Assembly: GCA_002633005.1 (NCBI GenBank)
Contig: NMRA01000389.1
Span: 200,041-264,040, forward strand
Direction: 5' to 3'
Length of the DNA stretch: 64,000 nucleotides
Source of the DNA: Phoronis australis
Lineage: Eukaryota > Phoronida > Phoronidae
Positions 1 through 12,510 of the stretch are shown in pieces. Below the pieces are notes generated by a model. That model did not search any database. It was not told the origin of the DNA and saw nothing but the letters and a program-made list of their open reading frames with translations. The position numbers were made by a program, and so were the translations under genes. How positions within the stretch are numbered: position 1 is the stretch's first letter; each line of letters opens with the position of its first letter.

Positions 1-308
1 TTTTAAAAAAAATTCAATTTGTTTTAAGTCTGTTCCAAGAAAATCATCGTAAGTTTGACTAAGTTCTTGACTTCAGTTTTGTCTTAAATGCGACTAACTT
101 TGTGGTTATAGAAGTTTCAAAGTTTGACAGTTAAGGCAAATCTTAGACTTAAATCAAAAATGAACATAAGTCAGTTTCTTGGAACGGATCCCTGGTCTAT
201 AACTATCTCTCAAGATTTTATGAATTGGCTATCCAAGACATCAAAAAAGCAGTTTGGTGTTGTGGAACAAAATTTTAAATTTTGTTTTCTTTTGTTTGTA
301 CATTACAG
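1..308 (+). other. Intron of the left-edge plus-strand gene (partial)
   Basis: AT-rich sequence with no coding signal. It ends in a pyrimidine-containing tract and CATTACAG, an ordinary splice acceptor for the exon starting at 309. The donor lies outside the window. Confidence 0.6.
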
Positions 309-486
309 GTGCTACATTTTTACAACAGTTTACAGCCAGTGTTGTGAATGCTGTAGTCAGTCCATTCATATTACAAGATATAGCGCTTGACTCTGCCCAT
401 TACCTATCACGTAACAACCCAAGCCAAGTGTCTGCGCTTCTGAGGTCCAATGTTCTCAACCCGCTCATCCAGAAATGTCTTCAGAT
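309..486 (+). CDS. Penultimate coding exon, ZSWIM-like protein C-terminal region
   Basis: This internal exon is bounded by CATTACAG acceptor and GAT|GTAAGT donor sequences. Its 178 bases read as an open frame of about 59 codons (begins ATFLQQFTASVVNAVV, ends LIQKCLQM), helical in character with regularly spaced Leu, Val and Ala. It starts with two bases of a split codon and ends with two, and the next exon at 1459 supplies the missing base to give Met. The product is placed only tentatively with the ZSWIM family (SWIM zinc finger, Cullin-RING substrate receptors), judged by resemblance of the C-terminal helices. The SWIM finger itself would lie upstream, outside the window. That this is a true exon is much surer than the family name. 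Confidence 0.62.
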
Positions 487-1458
487 GTAAGTTAGCGAGT
501 ATCTCACCGTTGTTGTTTACCTATTCTGGATTAAGTGTGTACTTCTGAATATATGTAAACACAGTGTAAATGTAACGATGTTCACATTCACCGTAACAGA
601 GTATGTATCTATTCATTTCTTTGAGTTAGATGAATTATTCACTGCAAAGTTACTGCACAGCAGAATGATAACTGGGTCCATGTTTGTTTACCATCTAAGT
701 TTATGAGATCTAACTTTAGTGTTCATTAGGAAGTTACTCTAGCTCATATTCCTCGAATTGTTTCATTTTTGGATCGTAGGGCCTTCTGACAACAGTCATA
801 TTTTTCATGGTAGTGTCGTTGTAGTTAAGGTAATGCTTGTAGGAATGTGTTGTAACAGTAACTGAATGGTGTGCATGCTCCCTCTAGATTTTTGGAAGGT
901 GTTTGATCTGGTAAATCATTCGTAAATGGTCTGAAAAGACCCTGTGACACTGAACTTCATGCCAAGAATTGTACAGTGACATTTGGCTCACCTTTAAATC
1001 CAGCTGCTGTCTGCTGGTTTATGAACCTGCGTTAATTAACTTGTACCCAGCCGAGAATTAGTGAGAAGCAGAATACTATCTAATGCTGGCCCCAGTGTAG
1101 ACTGTAGACTGTAGTTAGCCAAGGTAGAGCGATAACATCCGCAACCTGCTGTGTCCAAAGCATTGTATATTGCCTACAATTGCATGGTGTCTTTTAAGAA
1201 AGCGGGCAGATTTCAAGGGACACAAATTGATCGGGTTGCCTAATCTCGACCGGTAAGGTTGTCAATGCAGGATTTTTTTTGTGTTGTTCTCAGAAGGTTT
1301 GTCCTTTCAAACTACAGTTTGTTAAACATTTGTAATAATTTATTTCATAATAAAAAACTAGAAATGTTTTGGATCAGTTGGCTTCAATCTTTTCTTAAGT
1401 TGTCTCTTTTTCTGTACGTGTTAACTGTTGCTTTGTATTATTTGTTGAATTGTTGTAG
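487..1458 (+). other. Intron of ZSWIM-like gene
   Basis: A 972-bp intron from GTAAGT to TGTTGTAG. No repeat, RNA gene or second exon was recognised inside it. Confidence 0.6.
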
Positions 1459-1678
1459 GTTTCACCAGTGTGTACACCAAAGGCTTCATCACATTCAACA
1501 GTCTGAGTATGACGAGTTCGTCAGTATTGTGTGCAGTGCAAGGAATGCCTTCTGCATCACCCCTGGCGGTATGGTCCAGTTCAATGAATTACTACAGTCA
1601 CTGAGAAGAGCCAAGAGCTGCAAGAAAGACTTATGGATGAGGATAGTCAATGGGTTAGCTACTGGACAACACTCTTGA
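1459..1678 (+). CDS. Last coding exon, ZSWIM-like protein C-terminus
   Basis: The exon follows the acceptor TTGTTGTAG and runs in the phase left by the exon at 309-486, ending at a TGA at 1676-1678. It encodes about 73 residues: FHQCVHQRLHHIQQ, then YDEFVSIVCSARNAFCIT, PGGMVQFNELLQSLRR and a basic tail KSCKKDLWMRI. The helix-rich pattern and the placement at the very C-terminus resemble the final segment of ZSWIM-family proteins, ZSWIM8 being my best guess. I cannot verify this without a search. Downstream there is no further exon, only a possible poly(A) signal at 1740. The alternative is an unrelated conserved helical protein. Confidence 0.65.
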
Positions 1679-1739
1679 CTTTATTGGGAAATATAGGTTT
1701 ATAGTATATGGGGAGCATGCCTCAGGCTTCTTGCTTAAA

Positions 1740-1745
1740 AATAAA
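1740..1745 (+). terminator. Possible poly(A) signal of ZSWIM-like gene
   Basis: AATAAA lies 62 bases after the stop codon and is followed about 50 bases later by a GT-rich stretch (CAGGTGTTTTT). Position and strand fit the 3-prime end of the gene, but single AATAAA hexamers are common in AT-rich DNA. Confidence 0.35.
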
Positions 1746-4700
1746 AATTTCTCCTTCATGGTAGACACTCTTCCTAACTCTTGCTCCGCACAGGTGTTTT
1801 TATTAATAGCATGCTTTTCTTATTAATGTAATTCGTTTCTTGTGAATTGCCGTTTGATTCTTGTAAACTCCAATTCTGTTGTTTCAAAGTCACTTCTTAT
1901 CTGGGGAACTGCACAGTTGCACCTGTTCAACTTTATGTACTATGTACTTGTTTGACATTATGTTCTTGATACAATGTACTTGATACAATGTACTTGATAC
2001 CAAGTACCTAATCTATATGTACAATGTAACTGAAAGCATGATGTTTGTGGGAGAAACATTCCAAGAATTGCAGCATTGACAAAAGAATTTGCAGCACATG
2101 GTAAATTATTGGAAAAATATACTATTAATGAGAATGCACCTGTGGTGCTTTATTCAGGAATATTGTCTCCCCTGTCCTTGTTGTGTAGGGAGGATGGGAG
2201 GCTAATAGTGCTGCTATGATATGAGCCTTTCCGTTGTTTTCCACACTTGAGGGAAAGCTCATGTTTCTGGTTTTGTTTCTGCTAAAAGAACATCTCACCT
2301 GTCATCTTGTTTAAGTGTTATTTGCTATTTCCCTGACTCTTATTAATTATGTCTGCAACAATAGTGAAGTGGTTATCAGCCCAGCAATCAGTTTCCGTGT
2401 ATCACAAGTTAACTGACAGAACTAGGCTTGCCAAGTTGCCAAGTTTGGGGTGGAACCAGCAAATAGTAAATCAAGGCTCATTTGCTAATTTGACGAACAC
2501 TTCATAACTTATCAAAAAGGTTATTTCAGAAACATACTCAAATTTTGACTCCAGTCAGCGAGTCAAATCTGAGCAGCATGGACAATAGTGTTTTGTTTCC
2601 TTAACATAAAATTAGTATCGAGTTGGCCTGTGTAGGTGCCATTTGTTGATCGTTCTCCCCTGAAGGTTGTGCTGCGTGTAGGGGGTCAGTGCTGTTGATA
2701 ACATGTCAAATTCTCTCTACTATGAGGTCCGATGTTCATAATTCCTATCTTCTGCAAGTACATGAGAATATCAAAATGAAGAATTGCGGACCACTTTTAA
2801 GCAGCTGCTGAAAGGAAACTAGGCAAACTGAAATGCGTTTTTGTAAGGTGACTGACCCTTAGTAGGCTAGTGCTATACACACCAGTTAACGTTATCCAAT
2901 ATTTGCAACACCTAATAAAGAATAGTCCTTTTATTTCAGCATTTGTCTATATTATAATGCTGTCTATTCACCAGAAAGCACCACTTTCAAGCTTTTCTGT
3001 ACATATCAAGTATATCGGCAACTCAACACCATGTCATTTATCAAATAGTAGGCTAAAGCTCAAGCTCCAGTAAACTCTGGTAGAGAAGATTACGAAAGTC
3101 CTTGTATGGTTCGTTTGGTCAATTATCACGTATCCGTAATATTCTTTGCCAAACTGTTGCTGTTTGGATGGCTCCCTGCAAATTATGAGCAAGTCTGCTG
3201 TAACTGAAAGTCCGAAGAAAGACGTTTCCTTTAAAGCATGCGCGTACCACCGTTCAGTGATTTGTTTATACATCAAAACACCAATATTTTTATTTTATCA
3301 CTTAAATACAAAGTGACTTAGTCACAATTTGTTACACAGATTGAGATAAAATACGTGTAAGTAGGCCTGCTATCAACAACTTTTAGTAAGTTGGCCTTTC
3401 TACGGATAGGAGACTTGAAGGTGAGTTGGGAGTTTGTCCCTCCCTTTGAACGTGGCCAAAAACATTACCAACATGAATATTTTGGCATAACAGGAACACA
3501 TTTCTTTAAAAAATTGTGGTTGTGAAATTCTAGATCTGGTCGTGGTTATTGTTTTATGTTCTGAAAGCAACAGAACTTTGCCAGACAGAAAATATTTTGG
3601 TTTTGCATTCTAAGATGGATTTAGTGTTGCATTTTCTTTTAAAAATCGCAATAACCAAAAGTGTGATCACTACAGCATTGTATTTCAAGCGTGAGGTAAT
3701 TGGAAACATAAACAAAGTATTTGGCTGCTAACTTTTCAGTATTAGCCAGTTTGGCTTATACATTAAAGAGTTTAGTATGAACCCAGCAGAGATACAATTT
3801 TACATGCCAATAGTTTTCACCCTTCTCGCATTAAGTGTTCAGTTGTCTAGTCAAGGACATTTGGTGACATTGGATCTGTGCTTATGACGAGGAATTTTAT
3901 AAAGGTAGTGTCTTCTAAGTTTGTTATTGTGGGATAAAACTACATTTGGTATCCAGTTAGTTGTCCAAAGTACTCCTAATTTCAAAAGAAGAAATCTTGA
4001 ATTCTTTAGGCTAGGCTGATCAGTCTGTTGTTAGATTCCTCCTCAACATGGACGGAACTCTCAAAAAAAGTCTTGATGAGCTTGGTTTGTTGTTGAAATT
4101 CAAATCCACTGCGAGGGCTTTCCCAGAGGTTTATCAACGCTGATCATCATCTAGGCTCTGTTGCCTGTGAGAAATCCAATATGTCCAACTTGCATTTACA
4201 TATCAGAAGATAAGCTGATTTCGTCTACCATTAGGGCCAAGTTCTTATGTGCAAGTGTGGCATTGTGTCCTTTGATCAGATGTATCAAATGTCTTGATGC
4301 TTGGGATTTTGACGAAAGTTGGAGACCGGTATACATTAGAATGAGTGGTTATAGACGGTCGGGCCTACACAAAAACATGACGGTCCTAGGAGGAGAATAT
4401 TTTAATCTTCCTCTGAATGATACCAGTGGTCGAAGACTGCCTTTTGGAGATTCATTCACATAAAAAGTGAGTGGTGAATTTTGCCAATTTTTATACCTGA
4501 GACCTTAATAGCAACATCGGTGCCCTAACTATAAACTGACTATAGCCTTTTCCCTCGTATCTAGTAGTGTGTATGTTTCATGATTCCCTCTTGCATGGGT
4601 AGTATGACCCATAGTTCATAAAATTTGCAATTATGGAGCCTGTGTGACCTTAACCCCAAACTTATTCTTGGTAATCTGTCACACCCTTTTGAAAATGCGG

Positions 4701-5427
4701 GAGCTTATAGTGCTGGGTAAGAATTTTAATAACTTTTACATGTGTTCTTTGATGTACATCTTTTATTTTATAAATTTTTACATTTACTTTTGTTATCGTC
4801 AACAGATTTCATTTCATGTTAATCAGTTTCCTGCTTTTTGTTTCTACATTGAGTTCCAAAGTTTCATTTAGCAAACACAATGACCAATTCACTATTGTGT
4901 GGATATGGCCAGTCATTGTGTTTGGAAGTGCAGAAAGATGATTGAGGAACAATTTGTATGGCCAAAATAATCACTTCACTGTTTCATACATGATTAACAA
5001 GGTCCTGTGAATGGTAGTTGATGAAGCAATGGATTTGTACGTTTTAGTAAAGATAAATTCAAAAATTTTGGATTTCCAGTTCAAAGCATAGAGTATCTAA
5101 TGAAGATTTCAGCATCTTATAATTTGACTGTGATTACTGACATTTATTTATTGATAATTAATCCACAGTACTTTTAATGTTAATAGTTTGCCTAGTATAT
5201 GAATCAGAAATGTCACTTTAGTACATTTTTGTGAAATGTTTGTCATTTGCAGTGGAAATAACCCCAATCTCCCGTGATTTCCGACAAGTTTAGCTGTCTG
5301 TAGGTAATGACACGGTATGTCTGTAGTGAAACAATTTGTGCATTTTAACCCTATAGTCATTAATTTCCGATGTCTTAATACTATTTGTCATTGGTTAAAA
5401 CTCTTTCATTTTTATGCGTCTTCATAC
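1746..5427. other. Intergenic spacer
   Basis: AT-rich DNA without a credible exon. The open frames here are short and lack splice context or recognisable residues. It contains a small 14-bp tandem repeat at 1957-2007. Confidence 0.5.
1957..2007. repeat. Short 14-bp tandem repeat
   Basis: Two exact head-to-tail copies of ACAATGTACTTGAT (1971-1984 and 1985-1998) flanked by partial, degenerate copies. Confidence 0.75.
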
Positions 5428-6503
5428 ATGTATAAATATATATATATGTGTGTGTATGGGTGCTCTCCTCTTTGTCTGGGCGTCCAGTGTCTGCTGATGT
5501 ATTGTTTAAACCCCTTGCAGGAACTTAATGAGATTTGGCAGATGTGTTCCTATGAACAGATGGCCACAAGTTTCGGACTGATCTGACCACCACTTTACCC
5601 CTTGTGCCAATTTTAGTTTTTTTCCATAGATTTTTATGACATTCGGTGGATAGGTTTTCATTAAGGAGACGACGACGCCTTCCCTTTTTCATATGGATTC
5701 TGCGCCATATAGTGGCCATCTTTGTTATTTGGTGTTCCCTTCTATCTGCCAAACTGAATCATTATGGAGTTTGGTAGATGTGTTCCTGCAAGTGTTTGAA
5801 TGTGGCAACGATTGACAATAACTTTCAGACAGATCCGACTACTGACGTTTCCCCTGATGGCAATTTAGCTTTTTTTACATTTACTTCTGTATTTTAGAGT
5901 TCCTGCTAAAATTTCATGAAACTAGCAAAGAGGCTTCTATTAAGGAGACAACAGCAGACGTATTTCCTTTTCCGGATGCATTGACGTACTCTGTGCCACT
6001 TGGTGGCCATTTTCATTATTTAGAAATCTGTTTTTGGTGTCCACTTCTCTATCTATCGAACTGCTTTAAGGATCGTGAAAGGTGGCAGAAGTGTTTGTGC
6101 TGAGAAGATCACAACTGACGTTGATTTTTGGGTGGATCTGTCGGTTGTGGCACCCCTTAGGGGCAATTTTTTGCATCTGCAGCTAGATCTTTTTGGCAAC
6201 TGTATTCCTATGAAGGTGGCAACATATGGCAGTTTCTTCTGGATGGATTCATCTACCATTGTGCCTTGTTGTGGCAATGTATTTTTATGTTTGTCTTCGT
6301 TTCTTTCGTGTTCCTGGATGGATTTTCATGAAATTTGGCAAATAGGTTTCTCGAGTCGATGAGGTCTTCTTGTTCGTGGGGGGTTGACATTTTGTGCACC
6401 ACTTATTGGCCATTTTTTATGATACTGATGAACATCCCTAAAAGCATACCGTTAATGGTGCAGATGTGGGCACATTTCAGTGCTTTGCATTGCCGTTGTA
6501 TTC
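5428..6503 (-). repeat. CTCF-like monomer repeat family, copy A (inverted)
   Basis: This is the reverse-orientation copy of the family also found at 23.3, 47 and 49.5 kb. Read on the minus strand it starts with a head similar to the other copies (AGCACTGAAAT, then a GGTATGCTTTTAGGG-like stretch and CATAAAAAATGGCC) and ends with the same tail (Lys/Gly-poor GC-rich GGACGCC tract then a TATATAAATATA stretch near 5431). Between them lie diverged monomers with the recurrent phrases AAATTTCATGAAA and GGCCACTA. Two sites are one mismatch from the CTCF core on the minus strand: 5702-5717 and 5993-6008. Open frames on the plus strand here are by-products of the repeat. Confidence 0.75.
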
Positions 6504-7489
6504 GCATTACCTCCCACATATTGGACTAAATACTTGACTGGCTAAAAATGTTGTCAGTAGAATGAAGGCAATATGTCCTTATTGGCTAACACATATTTTA
6601 AATGTTGGTTCTCTTTCTAAAAATGGATAAACCTAGTCAAGTAGTCGTAATTTAAACTGTTTCGGTATTCAAGTTTCCTTGTAGGTTGTGGGTGCCTCTG
6701 CTGATGGTTCAATTAACGACTACTTGCAGGTATAGCACGAAACAGAAATGAGACCCACTCTGAATTTGTCAACAGTACTGAAGTCGGATATTTTTGAATC
6801 TGATGCCTTCAAAAATCCTTGAGTCTCGTTACTAAGAATGAATCACTCAGACAGTTAAACTCCCAAGACAAAGGTTTTCAACGATCTTCTTATACAAAGA
6901 TTGATTTTAACATTTACAAAAAATTTTATTGTAAAACGCATTCTCTCCAATTTTTTAGTAGCATCTTGATATGCATTTTTACACATCTTTCAGCCTCATT
7001 TTCATGAAGGTTTGACCATCGTATTATAGATTTCATGCAATGTTGGCCTGAGGTTTTGCACCACTGTTAATTTTGCTAAGATGACTGACTTAAAGTACAG
7101 AAAACCTGTTTTGTACGTAACATTTCATACAACCAGGTTCTATATACTTCATTTTGTATTTTGTGTTGCCATTTTGACTGATTTTTATTTTTCCTCATAA
7201 ATTCTGCATGATATCTTGGAAATGTAGTAAAGATCTCAGATATTTTGTTGAGTGGGTACGTAATACCCAGACGTCTAGAAGACAGATGGGAGATGGCTTC
7301 TGGCAGTTGATTTGTGACCCGCTTCACTGACCTTCTGGCCTCTCTGTCTTCCAGACGTATGAGCGCAGCCTCGTGGTGTCCATTTGAAAGTTTATTGGTT
7401 TGACTTAAAAAAGCCGTGAACTTTTTGTACTTAAAACGACAATAAACCCGCCTTCCGTCACAAAAACAATTTCTGATGCAGACCACTTA
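6504..7489. other. Intergenic spacer
   Basis: No recognisable gene. A minus-strand open stretch of 136 codons (7076-7486) has no known motif or splice context and is probably chance. Confidence 0.45.
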
Positions 7490-7785
7490 CCATAATGAAA
7501 TTAGTCTCAAATTGTTTCTTTGTGAAATTGAAAGTAATTTCAGAGGTTGGAAAAAGATTAACGGTTCGTTATTTGTTCAGACTAAGCTCATAAAATTTTA
7601 AGTCACGTCGTGACCTAAAATTTCACAAGCTTAGTCTGAAATAATAGCCAGCCGTCAGTTCTTGTCAAATCCAGAGATCACTTTTTTGTCAGTAAGGAAA
7701 AATCTGAGGCCGATTTTGTTACAGTAAGTGATCTATATCAAAACTTGTTTGTAACAGAAATTTTTGGTTTAATGCCGCTTTAAAT
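7490..7785. repeat. Foldback MITE, copy 1
   Basis: The core is a near-perfect hairpin at 7576-7640: arms TTCAGACTAAGCT and AGCTTAGTCTGAA, then AAAATTTTA paired with TAAAATTT, closing at ACGTCGTGAC. The 3-prime half continues with CCAGAGATCAC and GTTTAATGCCGCTTTAAA, both shared with the copy at 52.2-52.6 kb. The left half is degraded. Boundaries are approximate. Confidence 0.7.
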
Positions 7786-8219
7786 GAACTCTGAGTATTG
7801 CTGTGTGTATTTTCCCCGACTGGGTGGGACGGTTAGTGTCATGTCTACCGTAATCTGAGGAAACAGTCAAGTGGAGTATTGGTCTATCCTGTAGATTGTT
7901 TCTTGTCTTGATGCCGTCATGATGTTCCAGAGGATATTTTAATCATTTTTTGTGAGTCACATCCATTCCGTGACTTACTCCTTTTAAAATACTGTCATGC
8001 CATTGTGTAATGTTTGTTTTCTAACATGTAGTACACTTGTTTTATACATTTCCTGATTTTGTGAAGAATTGCTGGCAGGAATTCAGCAACAGTGTTTCCT
8101 GAGCAGCGCCTCCTGTAATGTATGCTATGGAGTAACCTATTGACCTATGACACACACAGTTGACCTGTGAACACTTAGAGAACCAGGATGTGTTGAGTGT
8201 GGATCTAGAATGAAGATTG
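7786..8219. other. Intergenic spacer
   Basis: A short stretch between two MITE-like repeats, with nothing recognised in it. Confidence 0.5.
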
Positions 8220-8573
8220 GGGCCCGGTGTTCAATCTCCAAACTCAAATTATTTTTGACATTTCCCATTCTACTTTAACACCAACTCTCAATATAAATGT
8301 CCATTATTTTATGCTCGACTATATTATGGTTTTAGTCCAAGTTTGCACTTGGTGACCCCTAGGTTCGAGCTACAACCTTGAGTCTGTTTGGGCTCCAACT
8401 CGTACGTGGCTTCAATGTGGGAGTCGTTAAGTGAAAACTTGGATTAGACAGACATCTCTGTAAACCATACTCGAGCACTGAATTATGGACAGTTATCTTG
8501 AGATTATACAAAAGTATACTGAAAATGTCAATAATAGTTTCAATTCTGAGTTCAAAAATTAGACCCTGGGCCC
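8220..8573. mobile_element. MITE with GGGCCC inverted termini, copy 1
   Basis: The ends are inverted repeats: left GGGCCCGGTGTTCAATC with CAAACTCAAAT, and right (complement) GGGCCCAGGGTCTAATT with TGAACTCAGAAT. Subterminal CTCGAGCA and TATCTTGAGAT phrases recur in the second copy at 41.9-42.3 kb. There is no coding sequence, so it is a non-autonomous element. The target duplication is not clear. Confidence 0.72.
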
Positions 8574-11500
8574 AGAGGGTCCAACATCTGGGGGCGTGTT
8601 ACAATCCTTAAGTCACTGAGTGAGGATCCGGACCCCCTTTGCAGCCACACTTGCATGTTTTGATGTTTTCTGGTGGTTACAGGTTGATTTGAAATTGTCG
8701 ATTGGTGAATATACCAGTAAAACCCAGACGTCATGCTCTGGTCTGACTAAATACTGACAGACCTGACAAGATCAGCTGAAATAACGTAGTGACTACAGTA
8801 AAGTTTCTTCAATTTAGAATAGTGAAATTTTATTTTGTTCATTCTGTCTACAAAAATAAATGGGAAGAAATTTTGACTTTATTTTCAACACACTTTACAG
8901 TGTACCAGTGTCATCGATCAACACATGGTGAAATTCTAAATTTTTGAAGCAATCCAGGGAGCTTTCGAAAAAGAGAAAAACATTTTTAAAAATTTGTGAT
9001 ATTCTGTTTGAAGAAACTTTATTGTATGCGTTTGCTGAGTAACTAACCTTTCGTTGAGTGTTGAGCCTGTGCAGGTTCATTTACAACTGTATCTATGCGT
9101 GAAATACGTCATGCACTGTGTCCATTTAAAATGTTTTTAGTCTGCAGTAAGTTTGTTATTGTACACTGGCGAATTCTTATTCACTGGTATTTCTGATTTG
9201 TTGAAATCTTATCCACTGTATCTATGTCAACCTACATACTGAACGATGCCTATTCCTGTAAGTTTTAACTGCAATACATGTAATACAGGCTGTTCACTGA
9301 AGTCCCTGACGCATACGTTTTGTAATTCTTTGTCATACAACGCTATTCTGGCTACCAGCTCGACACTGTCATTTTTAAGTGTTCGCATATTTGTAGTCGT
9401 ACAATTGTAGGTCAGCTGTAGTCAAGAGTTTTAGAATGCAGTTAGTACTACTGTGGTAAGGTAATTTCTAGTTTTATCATTGATGTGCGACTGTCAAAAT
9501 GCGAGTCTGTGGCGGTGAATTGTGCGACTGTCTAATGTTGAGTGATTCTAGGACTTCTCGAGGCCTTGTAAATGCTCATATGTCACTGTGTGTTGTATGT
9601 CAATTGTAAGGCATTGCCCAACATTTTTACAACATTGATCTTTCGTAAAATTGTTGAAAAACGTTGAAATGATTTTGAACTCTTTCAATGCATTACTACC
9701 ATCTATGGTGGCATTTTGCAGCATTTGACTTTTGAATGTTACGAAACATGAGTCCAACAATTGCAGACACATCATACACCTGTAGAAAGATGTATTTGAC
9801 AGGGTCTTTAGTAACACAGGATGACATCAGGATGTTTGGTAGGAATACTGTCATTATGATGTTAACTCATTGAAAATGTTACTTTGCACTTAATAAATGG
9901 CTTGTCGTTTTTAGAGATGTTTTAGAAGTCAAGAGTAGTTTGGAAGTAGCCAATTTTTTATGCAGAATTGTTTATCTTTAGACAATCAACAAATTACTGC
10001 CAGTTTTGAGTGTCCATTAACCTGTAGACAACTCATGTTTTGAACCAGTTATGCCTGGATCAAAACTTCACATTGTGTACAGCATTCTTGATTGAGAAAC
10101 ACTGGACAAAAGTGTAAGTATTTTACTGGGAATGTTATAATTTTTCACCTGGAAGATTTACAATAATTTTGAAGTCTCAAACTCGTTTCATAATAGTTGT
10201 ATTTTGGATCCACTGAAATGCGCTCCATGTAACCTAGAAAGGTCAACTAATCATTGCAAATATCTCCACTTTCTTTGTGAATGTCGGCCCTTGGAAATTT
10301 TCAAGTATGTGATTCACTAAAAAAACAACCAATTGACAACAGTCATTTGTATTTCGTAATAAGCACATTGTACAGTCAGCTGATTATGCAAGGCAAAATG
10401 GGACCACTAGGAATATGAAACCAACAAGAACATTTTAGTGACTATGACATGGAAATTAATTGTACCTCAAATTGGAAATAGTTTCATGAGGGAATGAGAC
10501 CATCTTGAGAAATCTTATCAAATTCAGGAGTGCACCATGTCATTACAGAAAATTATTTTTTGAGTTTGTAAAAAAGTTTATGGGAATTACCTCTATTTTT
10601 AAGTACCTAAGAACTTCAGAAAAATCTGTTTTGTCAGGCAAAATCAAAAGAAAATGCCTTGTCCCACGCGCCACTAACAAAGTCAAACTGAGGTCTCAAT
10701 CAATAGGTGAACTCCACTCAGCTCATGGAGCTGTGAACGTCAACTCTGTTTTTCAACCAAAACAAAGGGTTCTACCCCAAAACAATGGTTTTCACAGATG
10801 AAGCTTTACCACACAACCATGCCTTTATCTGGAGATACCACTTCACTTCAGTTTTACACATCTAGTCTCTAATATACTACACTGGAACACCATGTATAGC
10901 GTACAAAATCTGTTTAGATAACATAACGGATAAAATAAAAAATTGAGTAAATAACAGGAGAATGTGAAAACAAATTGTAAAACATAAAAATACAAAAAGC
11001 CAGAAGTAAAAATTATCTAATAACCATGGCATTCAATTGACTTTGTTACACTAAAGTACTTTTGCGTAACAAGAAGACGATCATGGAAACAAAATGAACA
11101 CAATATTTGCAAGAAAAACAGCATGGCTTGTCTAAATCAAATTCTGAAAACAACAAATATACAGCATTTCTCAACCCTTTAGCAATACATAAATTTCGAG
11201 CACACCAGCTTATATAACATCAGATTTGACATAGAATAAGTAGCAATTGAACAGTCACAAATTCACCCTTCCATCACAGAACCAATGCGTTCCCCATTCA
11301 CCCAGGCTCGGAAACTTGGTCCTCCATCAAATGACTAAATAAGTTGGCTTGGGCAAAGTCTAAGAAAATGGGCCTACACCCAGAACGACTGTCGCACAAT
11401 ATTGGGTCCACAGGACAGCCAACTCCAACAAAGGAAAGACTGAACAGAGAACCTTGCGTTTCACATGAAACTGTTGACACCAAATTGGGATAGTACTGGT

Positions 11501-12325
11501 TCTGTTATGCGATCTACACTTTCACTTTAAAAGCAATCTTGGGAAGTACAAACATCTATATCTAGTGTCACAGAAAGTACATATAATAATAAATAATACG
11601 GTAAAATTTCCTATGTAGGATATAATATGGCTAACAAGTGAATTTTTTTCACAAAAGATATCAAGTACAAAATGTTCACATTCAAGTTTTGTACTTTAGC
11701 TACCACTTGATGATGTTTTGACAAATTATGGTCTTTCATAACAAGACCTTGAAAATTGAAAACGGGGCAATCCTGATAATTCTTTTTGTCTGAAATTTGC
11801 CTAGATTTTACCATAATACTTACCATTCACAATAAACATAAACTCTAGTTGTCAATAATATATCCTACTGGTTACTTATTTCATTCATGTGAATTATATT
11901 TGATGAAAATATTAGATATATAGAATGGAAATATGATTACAAAGTGTACTTTTGAACTACCTGAAGTGAGACGTATCAAGAGTTTTATACAGTGCGACTT
12001 TTGACTAATACATCCTTTGTTGATCTGAGATGAAACCATCTTAGCAACGGCTTTTATACTTCATAACTCTTTACAATTCATCAATCATGACATTGTTACT
12101 CAGGTAACAGATATGTCCATGCATTACCTTCCTCAACTCTAATGAATATATTGGACTGGTATTAATGACTACATCTGTGCAGCATGGACACCAGTATATA
12201 TCATTCGCATGGCATTCTCGATCCTAGCCTAGTAAGTTCATGGATAAAATTACATAGAAAACTCCTCACAGAAGAAAACTGACATTTGTCAAAAGACCAC
12301 ATAGAAAGATGTATGTAAACATTGT
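8574..12325. other. Intergenic spacer and FSTL 3-prime untranslated region
   Basis: Convergent region between the ZSWIM-like gene and the FSTL-like gene. The part nearest 12325 should be the FSTL 3-prime UTR, but no clear AATAAA on the minus strand was found close by. No other gene was recognised. Short open frames around 10.5-10.8 kb lack any family signature. Confidence 0.45.
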
Positions 12326-12510
12326 CTAGTTGTTAGTGTGTAAGAACCATTGGATCGTGTGCACATTCACCACTGCCCTTTGTTGACACCTCATGTTGAA
12401 GTGAGCGTTAACTATGACCAACGATTTTTGGCCAGCGATGCCGATATGCTCTCCAAATCTCCAGCTGCTCTCCAAGAGGCGATGTTTCCCAATGGCTTTG
12501 GCATCAGCAC
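12326..12510 (-). CDS. FSTL5: FSTL-like exon 17 (C-terminus and stop)
   Basis: Final coding exon, residues about 858-918, after the acceptor CATTACAG, ending in TAG (complement at 12326-12328). It contains ESSWRFGEHIGIAGQKSL, which lines up with the conserved C-terminal SGLFGQY...SLFI segment of FSTL5. The last residues QWFLHTNN occupy the place of the vertebrate VIWV ending. Confidence 0.85.

Noticed and set aside
4161-4463. 100-codon plus-strand open frame with several Cys
   Set aside because: Cys spacing fits no zinc finger I know, and neighbouring sequence offers no coherent exons.
7076-7486. 136-codon minus-strand open frame
   Set aside because: No recognisable family, no matching splice neighbours, and adjacent to a foldback repeat.
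10505-10801. 98-codon plus-strand basic open frame
   Set aside because: Compositionally biased, no domain and no splice partners.
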